Positions 21,547 through 29,858 of a stretch of 64,000 nt of DNA are shown here, piece by piece. Source of the DNA: JAKANT01 sp035502095. GTDB taxonomy: Bacteria; Pseudomonadota; Gammaproteobacteria; Burkholderiales; Burkholderiaceae_F. Position 1 is the first letter of the stretch. Every line of letters starts with the position of its first letter. Under the pieces are notes generated by a model. That model worked only from the letters and a program-made list of their open reading frames with translations. It was not told the origin of the DNA and searched no databases. Both the position numbers and the translations under genes were made by a program. Location: assembly GCA_035502095.1 (NCBI GenBank), contig DATJUX010000026.1, forward strand, positions 248,001-312,000. The letters are read 5' to 3'.

Positions 21547-22326
21547 TCATTCCCGCCGGCCCTCGCTCTTCGAGGGTTCGCTCTTCACGTAGGCCTCGTG
21601 CAGGGTGACCACGGGCTGGCTGACCTTGCGCAGCCGCATGTTCAGCAACTCGACGAACACCGCAAAGCCCATGGCGAAGTAGACGTAACCTTTCGGCACT
21701 TCGACGTCGAAGCCTTCCGCGATCAGCACCAGCCCGATCATCATCAGAAACGATAGCGCCAGTACCTTGATGGTCGGATGCCTGCTCACGAACCGATGCA
21801 CGTAGCCGGAGACCACCATCATCAGGATCACCGACAGGATGATCGCCACCGCCATGATCCGGATGTCGCGCACCATGCCGATCGCCGTGATGATCGAATC
21901 GAGCGCAAAGACGACGTCGAGCAGTGCAACCTGGGCCAGCACCGCGGCAAAGCTTGCCCGCACCGTCGCCCCCTTGACGTCGGCATCGCCTTCCAGCCTC
22001 TGGTGCAATTCGCCCACGGCCTTGTAGATCAGGAACAGCCCGCCGGCGATCAGGATGAGGTCGCGCCACGAAATGCTGTTGCCGAAAATGCTGAACAGCT
22101 CGGCGGTCAGCCCCATGATCCAGACGATGGAGAACAGCAGCGCGATGCGCCCGAACGCAGCGAGCGTCAGTCCGATCAGGCGGGCGCGATCCTGCTGGTG
22201 CGGCGGCAGCTTGCCGGCAAGGATCGCGATGAAGATCACGTTGTCGATGCCAAGCACCAGTTCGAGCGCGGTCAGCGTGACCACGGCGACCAGTGCCTCG
22301 GGGGTGAGCAGCCAATCCAGCATCAT
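21547..22326 (-). CDS. TerC-family integral membrane protein
   Basis: Polytopic membrane protein of 259 residues, TerC/Alx/YgaP superfamily. Seven to eight membrane segments carry the diagnostic buried acidic residues: ELVLGIDNVIFIAILAG in the first and DVVFALDSIITAIGM in the fifth. Members are linked to tellurite resistance or to manganese/metal efflux and insertion of exported metalloproteins; which applies here is not visible. The MM start at 22321-22326 has a GGAG just upstream. It is divergent, 33 bases from the frameshifted lipoprotein gene, so both share one short promoter region. Confidence 0.88.
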   Translation of the reverse strand: MMLDWLLTPEALVAVVTLTALELVLGIDNVIFIAILAGKLPPHQQDRARLIGLTLAAFGRIALLFSIVWIMGLTAELFSIFGNSISWRDLILIAGGLFLIYKAVGELHQRLEGDADVKGATVRASFAAVLAQVALLDVVFALDSIITAIGMVRDIRIMAVAIILSVILMMVVSGYVHRFVSRHPTIKVLALSFLMMIGLVLIAEGFDVEVPKGYVYFAMGFAVFVELLNMRLRKVSQPVVTLHEAYVKSEPSKSEGRRE

Positions 22327-22359
22327 GTTCTCCGGGTCGAGGGAGGAGCGGCGGACGCG

Positions 22360-22810
22360 ATGATGCATGACCGCCGACTCCGGGTTCTCCCGCGGCTTGC
22401 CGTGGCGCTCCTGTGCCTCGTCATCGGCGCCTGCACACGCAGCGATCCCGAGCGCGAGCTGCGCGCGACGATCGACCGCATGGCTCGCGCGATCGAAAGA
22501 CGGGCGCCCGCCGACCTGCTCGATCATCTCTCCGATGATTTCACCCGCGAGTCGGGCGCGTTTGGCAAGGGTCGATGCGAAGCGCGTGCTGGCGGGCGTA
22601 CTGCTGCGCAACGAGAAGATCACCGTGACCGCGGTCGTCACCTCGATCGACATCCGCGGCGATCGCGCCCGCACCCGGCTTCGCATCGTTGCGACCGGGG
22701 GCTCGGGCTTGCTGCCGGAGCGTGGCCAGACCTGGGACTTCGATGTCGCCTGGCGGCGCGAAAACGGAACGTGGCGGGCGTTCAATGCCGAGTGGCAGGA
22801 AGGTCTCTGA
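22360..22810 (+). pseudogene. Small lipoprotein gene interrupted by a frameshift
   Basis: Two overlapping frames make one protein of about 150 residues. The first gives a lipoprotein start (MHDRRLRVLPRLAVALLC, then LVIGAC as lipobox) and a helix ending DDFTRESGAFGK. The second continues RVLAGVLLRNEKITVT and ends GLLPERGQTWDFDVAWRRE with GTWRAFNAEWQ. Removing one G from the GGG at 22569-22571 joins them exactly. The second half has the cone-shaped NTF2-like look seen in small envelope proteins. Either the gene is newly broken or the base call is wrong; protein function is unknown. Confidence 0.65.
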
Positions 22811-23130
22811 TCGGGGTCAGCCTGACGCCGCGGACTTTCCCCGGTCCACGAACTGCCCGCGGGGAGTGCCCGCCTCATGGCCCATCGATGCCGTGTTGCA
22901 GCAACTCACATGCATTCAATTGCACCTCGACGCTCGCGAGCCGCGAGCGGGAGGCGCAAAAGGGTCATACCGAGTTCCTTGAATCAGAAACTATACTGAC
23001 TCAGCTTCGGTTCTCTGGGTGTCGAGTGCGCAAGGCGACACATAGACGTTTCGAAGCGTCGCTGCTTCGGTCTCGCAAGTTTTCTCCCGCTCGCTCTCCT
23101 ATAACGCATCACAACCTGAAGGGGACATGC
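22811..23130 (+). promoter_or_regulatory. Leader/promoter region of the PQQ dehydrogenase gene
   Basis: A 320-base region less G/C-rich than its surroundings. It holds an imperfect inverted repeat at 22980-23003 (arms TGAATCAG and CTGACTCA, one mismatch, 8-base spacer). A good -10-like hexamer TATACT at 22992-22997 sits inside this repeat, but no convincing -35 lies 16-18 bases upstream, which suggests an activator-dependent promoter. The predicted untranslated leader is then about 130 bases. The ribosome site AAGGGGA precedes the ATG. Confidence 0.4.
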
Positions 23131-24855
23131 ATGAGTAAGTGGTGCAAGCGTTCCGCGCTATCGCTGGCCATGGCGATGTTGCCCTGGTCGCTATCGACTG
23201 CGGCCGACATCGACGGTATGCGCCTGCTCAACGCCGACAAGGAACCCGGCAACTGGATGACGTATCACAGTTCCTACAAGTCATGGCATTACAGCGCGCT
23301 CGACCAGATCAACACCGGCAATGTCGCGAACCTGCGCGAAGCCTGGTCGCACGTAGCAAGCCGCTCGGTGCGTGGCTTGCAGTCGTATCCGCTCGCCGCT
23401 GACGGCGTTCTCTACTACTCAGGTTCTTACAACCAGGTGTGGGCGCTCGACGGCGCTACCGGCGAGGTGCTCTGGCAGTACAAGCAGAAGCTCAATGAGG
23501 ATCTGGTCGCGCGCCAGACCCACTCCCCCTACAACCGCGGCATTGCGCTCGGCTACGGCAACATCTACATGGGCACGCTCGACGGCAAGCTGGTCGCAAT
23601 CGACATGAAGACCGGCAAGCTGAATTGGGAAACCAAGTTGGTCGATTCCGAAAAGCTGACCGTCGGGTTCACCGGCGCGCCGCTGCTGGTCAAGGACAAG
23701 GTCATCATCGGCGCGCAGGGTGGAGAGTGGCCGAGCCGCGGCCCGATCTTCGGCGTGGATGCCAAGACCGGCAAGCAGGTATGGCGCTTCTTCACAGCGG
23801 GCGGGGAAGAGAACAACGGCGACGCGCGCAATACCTGGCTGAACGATTCGTGGAAGACCGGTGGTGGCGGCGGCTGGATGCCGGGCGGCTACGACGCCGA
23901 GACGAACTCGGTCTGGTGGGGGACTGCCAACCCTGCTCCGCTGTTTGACTGGTCCGGCCCGGATTACAAGACCAAGGGCGCCCGTCCGGGCGACAACCTT
24001 TATACGACATCGGTCCTCTTGCTCGATCCCGACACCGGCAAGCTGAAGAGCTTCCACCAAGAGCTGCCGCATGATGCGTGGGACTTCGACAGTGCCACGG
24101 GCGAATTCATCATGCTTGAGAAGGACGGCAAGAAGTACACGGTCCATCCGAGCAAGAGCGGGTTCGTCTGGGTATATGACCGCAATGCCAAGGTGCAGAA
24201 CGTCTGGCGTCTGGTGAAGAACATCAACTTCGTCAAGGACATCAAGGCCAATGGCGACTTGGTCGGTCGCCGTGACGGCACCGAGGGCAAGCAGGCCGAG
24301 CCGCTGTGCCCGTACATAGCCGGGGGCATGAGTTGGAATATGGGGTCGTACAACCCGAAGACCGGCATGATGTACAAGGTCGGCAACGAATGGTGCATGA
24401 CACTCGACATCAAGAAGACCACGCCGATCCTCGAACCTGCCGCACAGTTGAACATCGGTGCAGACTTCCAGATCGTCAACCCGCCGGGCGACAAAGCGCG
24501 TGGCCACGTGTCGGCGCGGGATCCGGTCACTGGCAAGATGGCCTGGGAGATCAATTTCCCGGAGCCCCCGCTCGCGAGCTTGCTCTCCACCGGCGGCAAC
24601 CTGCTGTTCGTGCCCGATGCGCGTGGCTGGCTGCATGCCTATGACGCGACCACCGGCAAGGAACTGTGGAGTCACAACGACGGTCAGGGGCACAATGGTG
24701 GCATCATCACCTACACGGCCAAGGGCAAGCAGTACATTGCGGTAGCCACCGGCTGGGGCGGACTTGCCGGCGACGACTACGCCGGTTTCTTCGGCGGTCC
24801 GTTTCCGCAGATGCCTAAGGACTCCGGCGTGCTGAAGGTATTCGCGCTGCCTTGA
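23131..24855 (+). CDS. PQQ-dependent methanol/ethanol-family dehydrogenase, XoxF-like
   Basis: Periplasmic quinoprotein that oxidises primary alcohols and passes electrons to cytochrome c. The 574-residue protein has a signal peptide (SALSLAMAMLPWSLSTAADI) and eight-bladed propeller W-motifs such as ATGEVLWQYKQ and KTGKQVWRFF. The active site reads LPHDAWDFD: catalytic Asp318 followed at +2 by Asp320, the extra acid diagnostic of lanthanide-using enzymes. PQQ and metal ligands are also visible (GGEWPSRG, GTANPAP). The adjacent-cysteine pair of methanol dehydrogenases is absent: the matching segment near residue 130 reads ARQTHSPYNRG. Downstream cytochrome and XoxJ-like genes complete a xoxFGJ-like set. 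Substrate is unknown. Confidence 0.88.
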   Translation: MSKWCKRSALSLAMAMLPWSLSTAADIDGMRLLNADKEPGNWMTYHSSYKSWHYSALDQINTGNVANLREAWSHVASRSVRGLQSYPLAADGVLYYSGSYNQVWALDGATGEVLWQYKQKLNEDLVARQTHSPYNRGIALGYGNIYMGTLDGKLVAIDMKTGKLNWETKLVDSEKLTVGFTGAPLLVKDKVIIGAQGGEWPSRGPIFGVDAKTGKQVWRFFTAGGEENNGDARNTWLNDSWKTGGGGGWMPGGYDAETNSVWWGTANPAPLFDWSGPDYKTKGARPGDNLYTTSVLLLDPDTGKLKSFHQELPHDAWDFDSATGEFIMLEKDGKKYTVHPSKSGFVWVYDRNAKVQNVWRLVKNINFVKDIKANGDLVGRRDGTEGKQAEPLCPYIAGGMSWNMGSYNPKTGMMYKVGNEWCMTLDIKKTTPILEPAAQLNIGADFQIVNPPGDKARGHVSARDPVTGKMAWEINFPEPPLASLLSTGGNLLFVPDARGWLHAYDATTGKELWSHNDGQGHNGGIITYTAKGKQYIAVATGWGGLAGDDYAGFFGGPFPQMPKDSGVLKVFALP

Positions 24856-24876
24856 ACGGGCTCTGGATCAACCAAC

Positions 24877-24911
24877 GGCGCGCCACCGGCTTCGGCGGCG
24901 CGCTTTTTTTT
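24877..24911 (+). terminator. Rho-independent terminator after the PQQ dehydrogenase gene
   Basis: A hairpin GCGCGCCACCG / CGGCGGCGCGC with a GCTT loop and one mismatch at 24878-24903, followed by eight T. It lies 20 bases after the dehydrogenase stop and 19 bases before the cytochrome ATG. It should make the dehydrogenase message far more abundant than the downstream cytochrome and xoxJ-like genes, unless those have their own promoter. Confidence 0.88.
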
Positions 24912-24930
24912 GGCTCTGCACCCCTTTGCC

Positions 24931-25314
24931 ATGACTCGGTCTCGTTTCGTTCCAGGGTTGCTCCTCCTTCTCGGCACGATCGCCACGGCGCAGACGGAGA
25001 AGCCCGGCCCGATGCAATCCGGGACGCACACTCAGAGCGACACAAGCAAGCCCGCCGATGCAGCCCCGGTTTCCAATGCAGATGCAGGGCAGTTCGATGT
25101 TCCCAAGCTGTTTGCGACCACGTGCGGCTGGTGTCATCTCGATGGCGGGCGCGTGATCGGCAAAGGTCCCCAGTTGATGGGGACCACGAAGACCGACGCG
25201 GAGATCAAGTCGCGTATTCGCAATGGCAAGCCCGGGCAGATGCCTGCGTTCGGTCCAATGTTCAACGACGACCAGCTCAATGCAATCGTTGCTTACATCC
25301 GGGGGCTGAAATAG
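24931..25314 (+). CDS. Periplasmic c-type cytochrome (XoxG-like electron acceptor)
   Basis: Single-heme cytochrome of 127 residues: signal peptide (FVPGLLLLLGTIATAQ), a low-complexity linker, the heme motif CGWCH near residue 70, and a methionine-ligand region GQMPAFGPMFNDDQLNAIVAYI. By position it should accept electrons from the PQQ dehydrogenase. It is shorter than typical XoxG/MxaG (~170-200). The ATG at 24931 has no clear ribosome site; TTG at 24910 in frame overlaps the terminator T-run and is less likely. Its stop overlaps the next GTG start by one base. Confidence 0.82.
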   Translation: MTRSRFVPGLLLLLGTIATAQTEKPGPMQSGTHTQSDTSKPADAAPVSNADAGQFDVPKLFATTCGWCHLDGGRVIGKGPQLMGTTKTDAEIKSRIRNGKPGQMPAFGPMFNDDQLNAIVAYIRGLK

Positions 25315-26075
25315 TGAAGAAGCTGCTCATGCTGGTCGCGCTCGCGCTGCCGTGGGCCGCAGTCGCGTCGCGGCCGCTGGATGAAATTCGCGCGCGCGGC
25401 GAAATATCCGTCTGTGCCAATCCGAATGCGCTGCCTTTTGCGAGCGACAAGCCCGAGACACCCGGTTTCCAGATCGAGATCGCGCGCGCAATTGCGCAGC
25501 AGATGGGTCTTCGCTTGCACGTCGACTGGATCGTCCCGCGTTACCGCGCCTCGATGGTCGACTGCGACATGCTGATGGATGCGATCGCGCGGCCCGACGT
25601 CGAAACGCCGCCGTCGATCAAATTGTCGGTGCCGTACCAGATCAGCGGCGTGGCGCTAGTGTTCGGGCCGGGCAAAAGGACGGTTGCAACCTATCGCGAC
25701 CTGCAGGCGGGAATGAGGGTCGGGGTGATGATGAGTTCGATGGCAAGCTTCATCGTGAGCAAGACACCCGCGACGATGGTGCCGTTTGGATTCGAAGACG
25801 ATCTGGTCGCCGCGATCGCGAACGGCGAGATCGACGTGGGCGCAATTTCGCCAGCCACCGCCGGCTACCACAACCTGAAGAATCCCGGTCGCACCGTCAT
25901 CGTCGTGCATGCCGAAGACACCGAGCCCGATTTGAAGTGGCCGGTGGCGGTTGGCTTGCGCCGCGCCGACCCTGCGTTGGTTGCGGCGGTCAATGGCGCG
26001 CTGTCGAAACTCGTCGACGACGGCGCGATCGGCGAGATCTACAAGAGGTACGCGGTCGACTATCGCCGTCCGTAA
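25314..26075 (+). CDS. XoxJ/MxaJ-like periplasmic binding-fold protein
   Basis: Quinoprotein-dehydrogenase-associated substrate-binding-like protein of 253 residues. XoxJ and MxaJ proteins are thought to help activate or mature the PQQ dehydrogenase rather than to import solutes. A signal peptide (MLVALALPWAAVAS) precedes a type II periplasmic fold: ISVCANPNALPFAS, GFQIEIARAIAQQMG, DVETPPSIKLSVPY and VAAIANGEIDVGAISPATAGY. The GTG start overlaps the cytochrome stop (TAGTG) and has GGGGG eight bases upstream; an ATG five codons in is possible. It completes the three-gene cluster. Confidence 0.82.
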   Translation: MKKLLMLVALALPWAAVASRPLDEIRARGEISVCANPNALPFASDKPETPGFQIEIARAIAQQMGLRLHVDWIVPRYRASMVDCDMLMDAIARPDVETPPSIKLSVPYQISGVALVFGPGKRTVATYRDLQAGMRVGVMMSSMASFIVSKTPATMVPFGFEDDLVAAIANGEIDVGAISPATAGYHNLKNPGRTVIVVHAEDTEPDLKWPVAVGLRRADPALVAAVNGALSKLVDDGAIGEIYKRYAVDYRRP

Positions 26076-26609
26076 TTGGTATCTGACCCCATTTTGCCTT
26101 TTCACCTTTGGAAGTCGGCCCCGCCGTACGCAGGACGGCTCGAGGCGATCGTCGTGCGCGGCAACTCGCGCGATGCGGCGCGCCGCATCGAGGCGACCAC
26201 CGCGATCGCGGGCGTCGGACTCGCCGACGACCGGCTCGGTCAACGCGGCAGCGCCGAACTTTCGACCCGCCAGGTGACGCTGATCCAGGCGGAGCACCTG
26301 CCGGTGATTGCGTCCCTGGCGCGCGTCGACGCGGTCGATCCGGTGGGGCTGCGCCGCAATCTGGTGGTCTCGGGGCTGAACCTGTCGGCGCTCAAGAATG
26401 CCCGCGTGCGCGTCGGCGCAGCGGTGCTGGAGATCGTCGGGCCCTGCCAGCCGTGCTCGCGCATGGAGACGGAGATCGGCCGTGGCGGCTACGCCGCAAT
26501 GCGCGGCCACGGCGGCTGGACCGCACGTGTGCTGCAAGGTGGCGCGCTGCGGGTCGGCGACGCGGTGCGTGTCGAAGCCGCCGCGACCGGTCAGGCCGCC
26601 AGCCGGTAG
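26076..26609 (+). CDS. MOSC domain-containing protein
   Basis: Molybdenum-cofactor-sulfurase C-terminal (MOSC) domain, about 177 residues and essentially the whole protein. MOSC proteins are predicted carriers of sulfur or metal-sulfur groups. Visible marks: GRLEAIVVRG at the start, GVGLADDRLGQRG, DPVGLRRNLVVSGLNLSAL, then the conserved cysteine segment GPCQPCSRMETEIG with GGYAAMRGHGG. No ATG lies before the conserved region; TTG at 26076, directly after the preceding stop, is the best start, without a visible ribosome site. The first ~25 bases look like sequence found next to transposons. Its last 19 bases overlap the convergent GGDEF gene. Confidence 0.78.
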   Translation: MVSDPILPFHLWKSAPPYAGRLEAIVVRGNSRDAARRIEATTAIAGVGLADDRLGQRGSAELSTRQVTLIQAEHLPVIASLARVDAVDPVGLRRNLVVSGLNLSALKNARVRVGAAVLEIVGPCQPCSRMETEIGRGGYAAMRGHGGWTARVLQGGALRVGDAVRVEAAATGQAASR

Positions 26610-28327
26610 GTATTGCGCCCGGCCGCCTTGGCCTCGTACATCGCACGATCCGCGCGCTGGAGCAACTCCGCCTCGGACTGCGCATGGTCGGGGAAGACGG
26701 CGACGCCGATGCTGGCCGAAGCGCGCAGCTGGACCAGGCCGTGTTCGATCGGCGTGGCGATGCCGTCGTTCAGGCGCGCCGCAAGCGCGGAAAAGTCGTC
26801 GTCGTTGTCGCGCGCCTCGGCGACCACGACGAACTCATCGCCTCCGACGCGCGCCACGAAGTCGCCGCCGCGCACGACCTCCCGCATGCGTTCGCCCACC
26901 CGGCGCAGGAGCGCATCGCCAGCGGCGTGACCATGGCGGTCGTTGATCGGCTTCAGGTCGTCCAGGTCGATCCACAAGACGCCCACGCGGTGGCCGGCAC
27001 GGCGCGCGTGCGCCAGGATCTGCGGCAGGCGGGCGTCGAGCTGCGCGCGGTTGGCCAGGCCGGTCAGCGTGTCTTCGGCGGCGGCGCGCCGCGCTTCCTC
27101 GCGTTCGCGCCGGATCACCGCGATCTGCTCGGCAAGGCCGAGCGACAGCACGAGCATCTCGAACATCGTGCCGATCTGCAGCCCGTGTTCGGTCACCCAG
27201 TTGACCGGGAAGTAGCCGAAGTTGCGCAGGAACAGGAACGCCGCGCCCACCACCGGCAGCGTGATCGCCACCGAGACGTACGCGGCCGGCCGGCTGTGCA
27301 CGGCGAGCCAGTGATACAGCGCAACGGTGTAGACGGCCGAGATCACGATGATCCCGTAGAACATCGTGGTCCAGAAGACGAGCAGGCGCGGCAGGAACGG
27401 CAGCGTCACCGTCAGGGCGACGCCGAGCCACTGCAGCGGTACGAGCCAGCGATCGATGCGGGGCGATGCCGTGCCGATGCCGAGGTACATGCGCCCGAAC
27501 AGCATGATGCTGGTCGCCGCCAGCAGCACCGACAGGTAGTTCGACTTGTCGGCGACCGCGGGCAGTTCGGGATAGATGTAGAGATTGGCGAGCCCGTTCT
27601 GCGTCGCCATGAAGTAGATCATCGCGGCCGTGTAGACGACGTACGCGAGGTAGACACGCGCACGCAGGCCCGCGAACAGCGCGAGATTGAACAGCAGTAG
27701 CGCGAACAGGCAGCCGTAGTAGCCGCCGAGCAGCAGCATCTCGCGATCGCGCGAATAGCGCAGCGCGTCGTCGCGCCAGATCGACAGCGGCAGGCTCAGC
27801 AGGCCCAGGTTCTGGTAGCGGAGGAAATAGGTCGTGTCCCCCCCGGGTGTCGGTGCGGCGGGAAACAGGAACAACCGATCGGGGATCTCGCGGTCGGAGA
27901 CGCGCGAATGATCGCCGCCGATGCTCATGCGAAATCCGCCCTCCGGTTTCGGGACGTACAGCGTCACGTAGTCGGCAAACGGATATGCCAGCTCGAGCAC
28001 GCGTGCCGCTGCGTCGCCGGGCGCCGCACGCACCGTGAACTTGATCCAGACGACGGAGTAGATGTGCCCCAGGTTGCGCGGATCGCCGGCCGGGCGGACG
28101 AAACGGTTGGCCATCTCGGGCCGGGTGACGTCATCGATGTCGAGCTGGCCCGTGGTGTCGACGTAGAGCAGCAATGCGTCGTTGAGGACGACGCGTGCCG
28201 CCTGCGGGTCGAGTTCCACGACCGGGTCGTCAGCGGCGCCGGCGGCGGTCGCGACGACGAGCGCAATCAGGGCTGCGCACAGGTTGCCGGCGAGCGCCCA
28301 CGGGAAGAAGTCCAGACGACAGCGCAT
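26591..28327 (-). CDS. 7TMR-DISM diguanylate cyclase
   Basis: Membrane-bound GGDEF protein of 578 residues. Order: signal/anchor (NLCAALIALVVATAAGAA), a periplasmic 7TMR-DISM extracellular domain (about 35-185), seven membrane helices (about 195-395, GGYYGCLFALLLFNLALFAG onwards), then a cytoplasmic GGDEF domain with intact motif VGGDEFVVVAEA and DTLTGLANRAQLD at its start. It should make c-di-GMP in response to a ligand bound outside the membrane, often a carbohydrate. There is no RxxD inhibitory site I can place with confidence. ATG at 28325-28327 starts the signal peptide. Confidence 0.9.
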   Translation of the reverse strand: MRCRLDFFPWALAGNLCAALIALVVATAAGAADDPVVELDPQAARVVLNDALLLYVDTTGQLDIDDVTRPEMANRFVRPAGDPRNLGHIYSVVWIKFTVRAAPGDAAARVLELAYPFADYVTLYVPKPEGGFRMSIGGDHSRVSDREIPDRLFLFPAAPTPGGDTTYFLRYQNLGLLSLPLSIWRDDALRYSRDREMLLLGGYYGCLFALLLFNLALFAGLRARVYLAYVVYTAAMIYFMATQNGLANLYIYPELPAVADKSNYLSVLLAATSIMLFGRMYLGIGTASPRIDRWLVPLQWLGVALTVTLPFLPRLLVFWTTMFYGIIVISAVYTVALYHWLAVHSRPAAYVSVAITLPVVGAAFLFLRNFGYFPVNWVTEHGLQIGTMFEMLVLSLGLAEQIAVIRREREEARRAAAEDTLTGLANRAQLDARLPQILAHARRAGHRVGVLWIDLDDLKPINDRHGHAAGDALLRRVGERMREVVRGGDFVARVGGDEFVVVAEARDNDDDFSALAARLNDGIATPIEHGLVQLRASASIGVAVFPDHAQSEAELLQRADRAMYEAKAAGRNTYRLAA

Positions 28328-28466
28328 CGGGTTGTCGACTCTCGAACGACCGTCGCTCGCCTGATGGCGGCTAGGAGGCCCGCCTGATTGCGGGCGATTG
28401 TACGGAGCCGGTCCTCTTGGCTCCGCCGCATCGTCCGCTCGCCTTGACGCCCGGCTTGCCGACGGC

Positions 28467-29858
28467 TTACGGCGCTGCGCCCGCGGCCGCCGATGCGGCG
28501 ATGGGTGTCTGGCGCGGCGCGCGTGCAAAGACGAGCGACTGGCGCGCCGCGCGCGCGCGCTCACCGGACGCCAGGCTGCGCATCTGCGCCAGGACCCGAT
28601 GGGTGCGCTCGAGGTCGGCACGGCCGGTGAGGAATTCGCGCTCGTACGCCCGCTGCGGCTGGTGCAGGCTCGCCGCCAGCCAGGCCGCTTCGAGTGCGGA
28701 CAGGCGCGCCGGTGCCTTGCCGAAGTACGTGCGCGCGGCGACCCGCGCTCCACACACGCCGGGACCCCAGTCGACGCTGTTCAGGTACAGCTCGAGAATG
28801 CGCTGCTTGCCGAGCGTGCGTTCCATTTCGACCGCGTACAGCAGCTCCCGCAGCTTGCGCACGGCCGTGCGTTCGCCCCCCGTGAAGAGCGTGCGCGCGA
28901 CCTGTTGCGTCAGCGTGCTGGCGCCGCGCAGCTGGCGCGGTGGCGCGCCGGCGGAAGGATGCGCGGGTTCGGCGAGCGAGAGCGAGGCGGCGATTTCGGC
29001 TGTGTCGTAGCCAGGATGCTCGAAGAAGCGCTGATCTTCGGCGGCGAGCACGGCAGCCGGCAACCGGTCGCCGATGTCCTCGAGCGGCATCCAGAGGCGC
29101 GAACCGGGCCCGTTGACGACACGACGCGGCGCGCCGTCGGGATCGGTGCAGCGTTGCTGGAACGCGGCCTCGGCGAGCGCCTCCGTGCCGAGACCGCTCA
29201 CGTGGAGATCGGCCAGCTGGAGCGTCGAATTGGCGCGCAGGCCGGGCAGCGTCAGCGTGCCGCTGGAAGAAAGCGTGCCTTCGATCTGCGCGTCCTGCGC
29301 TTCCGGGATCGCCGCGGCGAACACGCGCACGAGCGCAGCGAGGTCGGTCCGCGGCAGCGACCACTCGAGATCGATGCGCTCCGGCGTCGACCTGGCGGTG
29401 AAGGAAACAAGGACGCCCTGCGCGTTGAGGACGCCATCGATGCGCGCATCGAGGTCGCCGTCGTCGCGCGGAGTGAGGCGCAATTCGAGGGGCAGCGCAA
29501 GCGGCTGCAGGGCGAGGCGCGCATCCTCGAGCCGGCACGGGTTGCAGACCACGATCAATGTCCTGTCGTGGCGGCGAAACTCGAGACGGCCGATCGAGGT
29601 CGATTTAGAGCTGCCGTCGAGCAGGCGTTGACCGGCCGGCGCGAGCGCAAGGCGCAGCATGCCCGGCACGTTCAGCGTGATGGCGAGCGACGGAAGGCGT
29701 GCGAACGGCGCGAAGGTCGTGGTCCAGGTTCCGGGGCGGGTATCGAAGACCCCCGCGACGGTCGCCGCGGTCACGAGCGCGGCCGCTGCAATCAGGATGC
29801 CGACGCCCAGACCCAGCGTGCAGTGCAAGAGCGCGGAAGACAGGCGTTTCGATTTCAT
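28467..29858 (-). CDS. Exosortase-operon GT51 peptidoglycan glycosyltransferase
   Basis: Family-51 glycosyltransferase that polymerises lipid II. The 463-residue protein has an N-terminal membrane anchor (about 12-38), some 210 residues of unassigned mostly beta-rich sequence with CNPCRLEDARLAL, and a C-terminal GT51 domain (about 260-430). The catalytic glutamate is E274 in EDQRFFEHPGYD; RGASTLTQQVARTLF, RKLRELLYAVEMER and KQRILELYLNSVDWGPGV follow. No transpeptidase domain is present. Ordinary MtgA is about 240 residues, so half of this protein is extra. Its ATG overlaps the stop of the EpsI-like gene (ATGA), making it the last gene of the exosortase operon. Confidence 0.88.
   Translation of the reverse strand: MKSKRLSSALLHCTLGLGVGILIAAAALVTAATVAGVFDTRPGTWTTTFAPFARLPSLAITLNVPGMLRLALAPAGQRLLDGSSKSTSIGRLEFRRHDRTLIVVCNPCRLEDARLALQPLALPLELRLTPRDDGDLDARIDGVLNAQGVLVSFTARSTPERIDLEWSLPRTDLAALVRVFAAAIPEAQDAQIEGTLSSSGTLTLPGLRANSTLQLADLHVSGLGTEALAEAAFQQRCTDPDGAPRRVVNGPGSRLWMPLEDIGDRLPAAVLAAEDQRFFEHPGYDTAEIAASLSLAEPAHPSAGAPPRQLRGASTLTQQVARTLFTGGERTAVRKLRELLYAVEMERTLGKQRILELYLNSVDWGPGVCGARVAARTYFGKAPARLSALEAAWLAASLHQPQRAYEREFLTGRADLERTHRVLAQMRSLASGERARAARQSLVFARAPRQTPIAASAAAGAAP

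Noticed and set aside
21778..24855. One open plus-strand frame joining the lipoprotein region to the PQQ dehydrogenase
   Set aside because: The dehydrogenase has its own ribosome site and signal peptide at 23131; the upstream part crosses the TerC gene and a promoter region, so the shared frame is chance.
26076..26110. Insertion-sequence scar (GGTATCTGACCCCATTTTGC) between the XoxJ-like and MOSC genes
   Set aside because: The words recall transposon-flanking sequence, but no transposase, inverted repeats or target duplication is visible.
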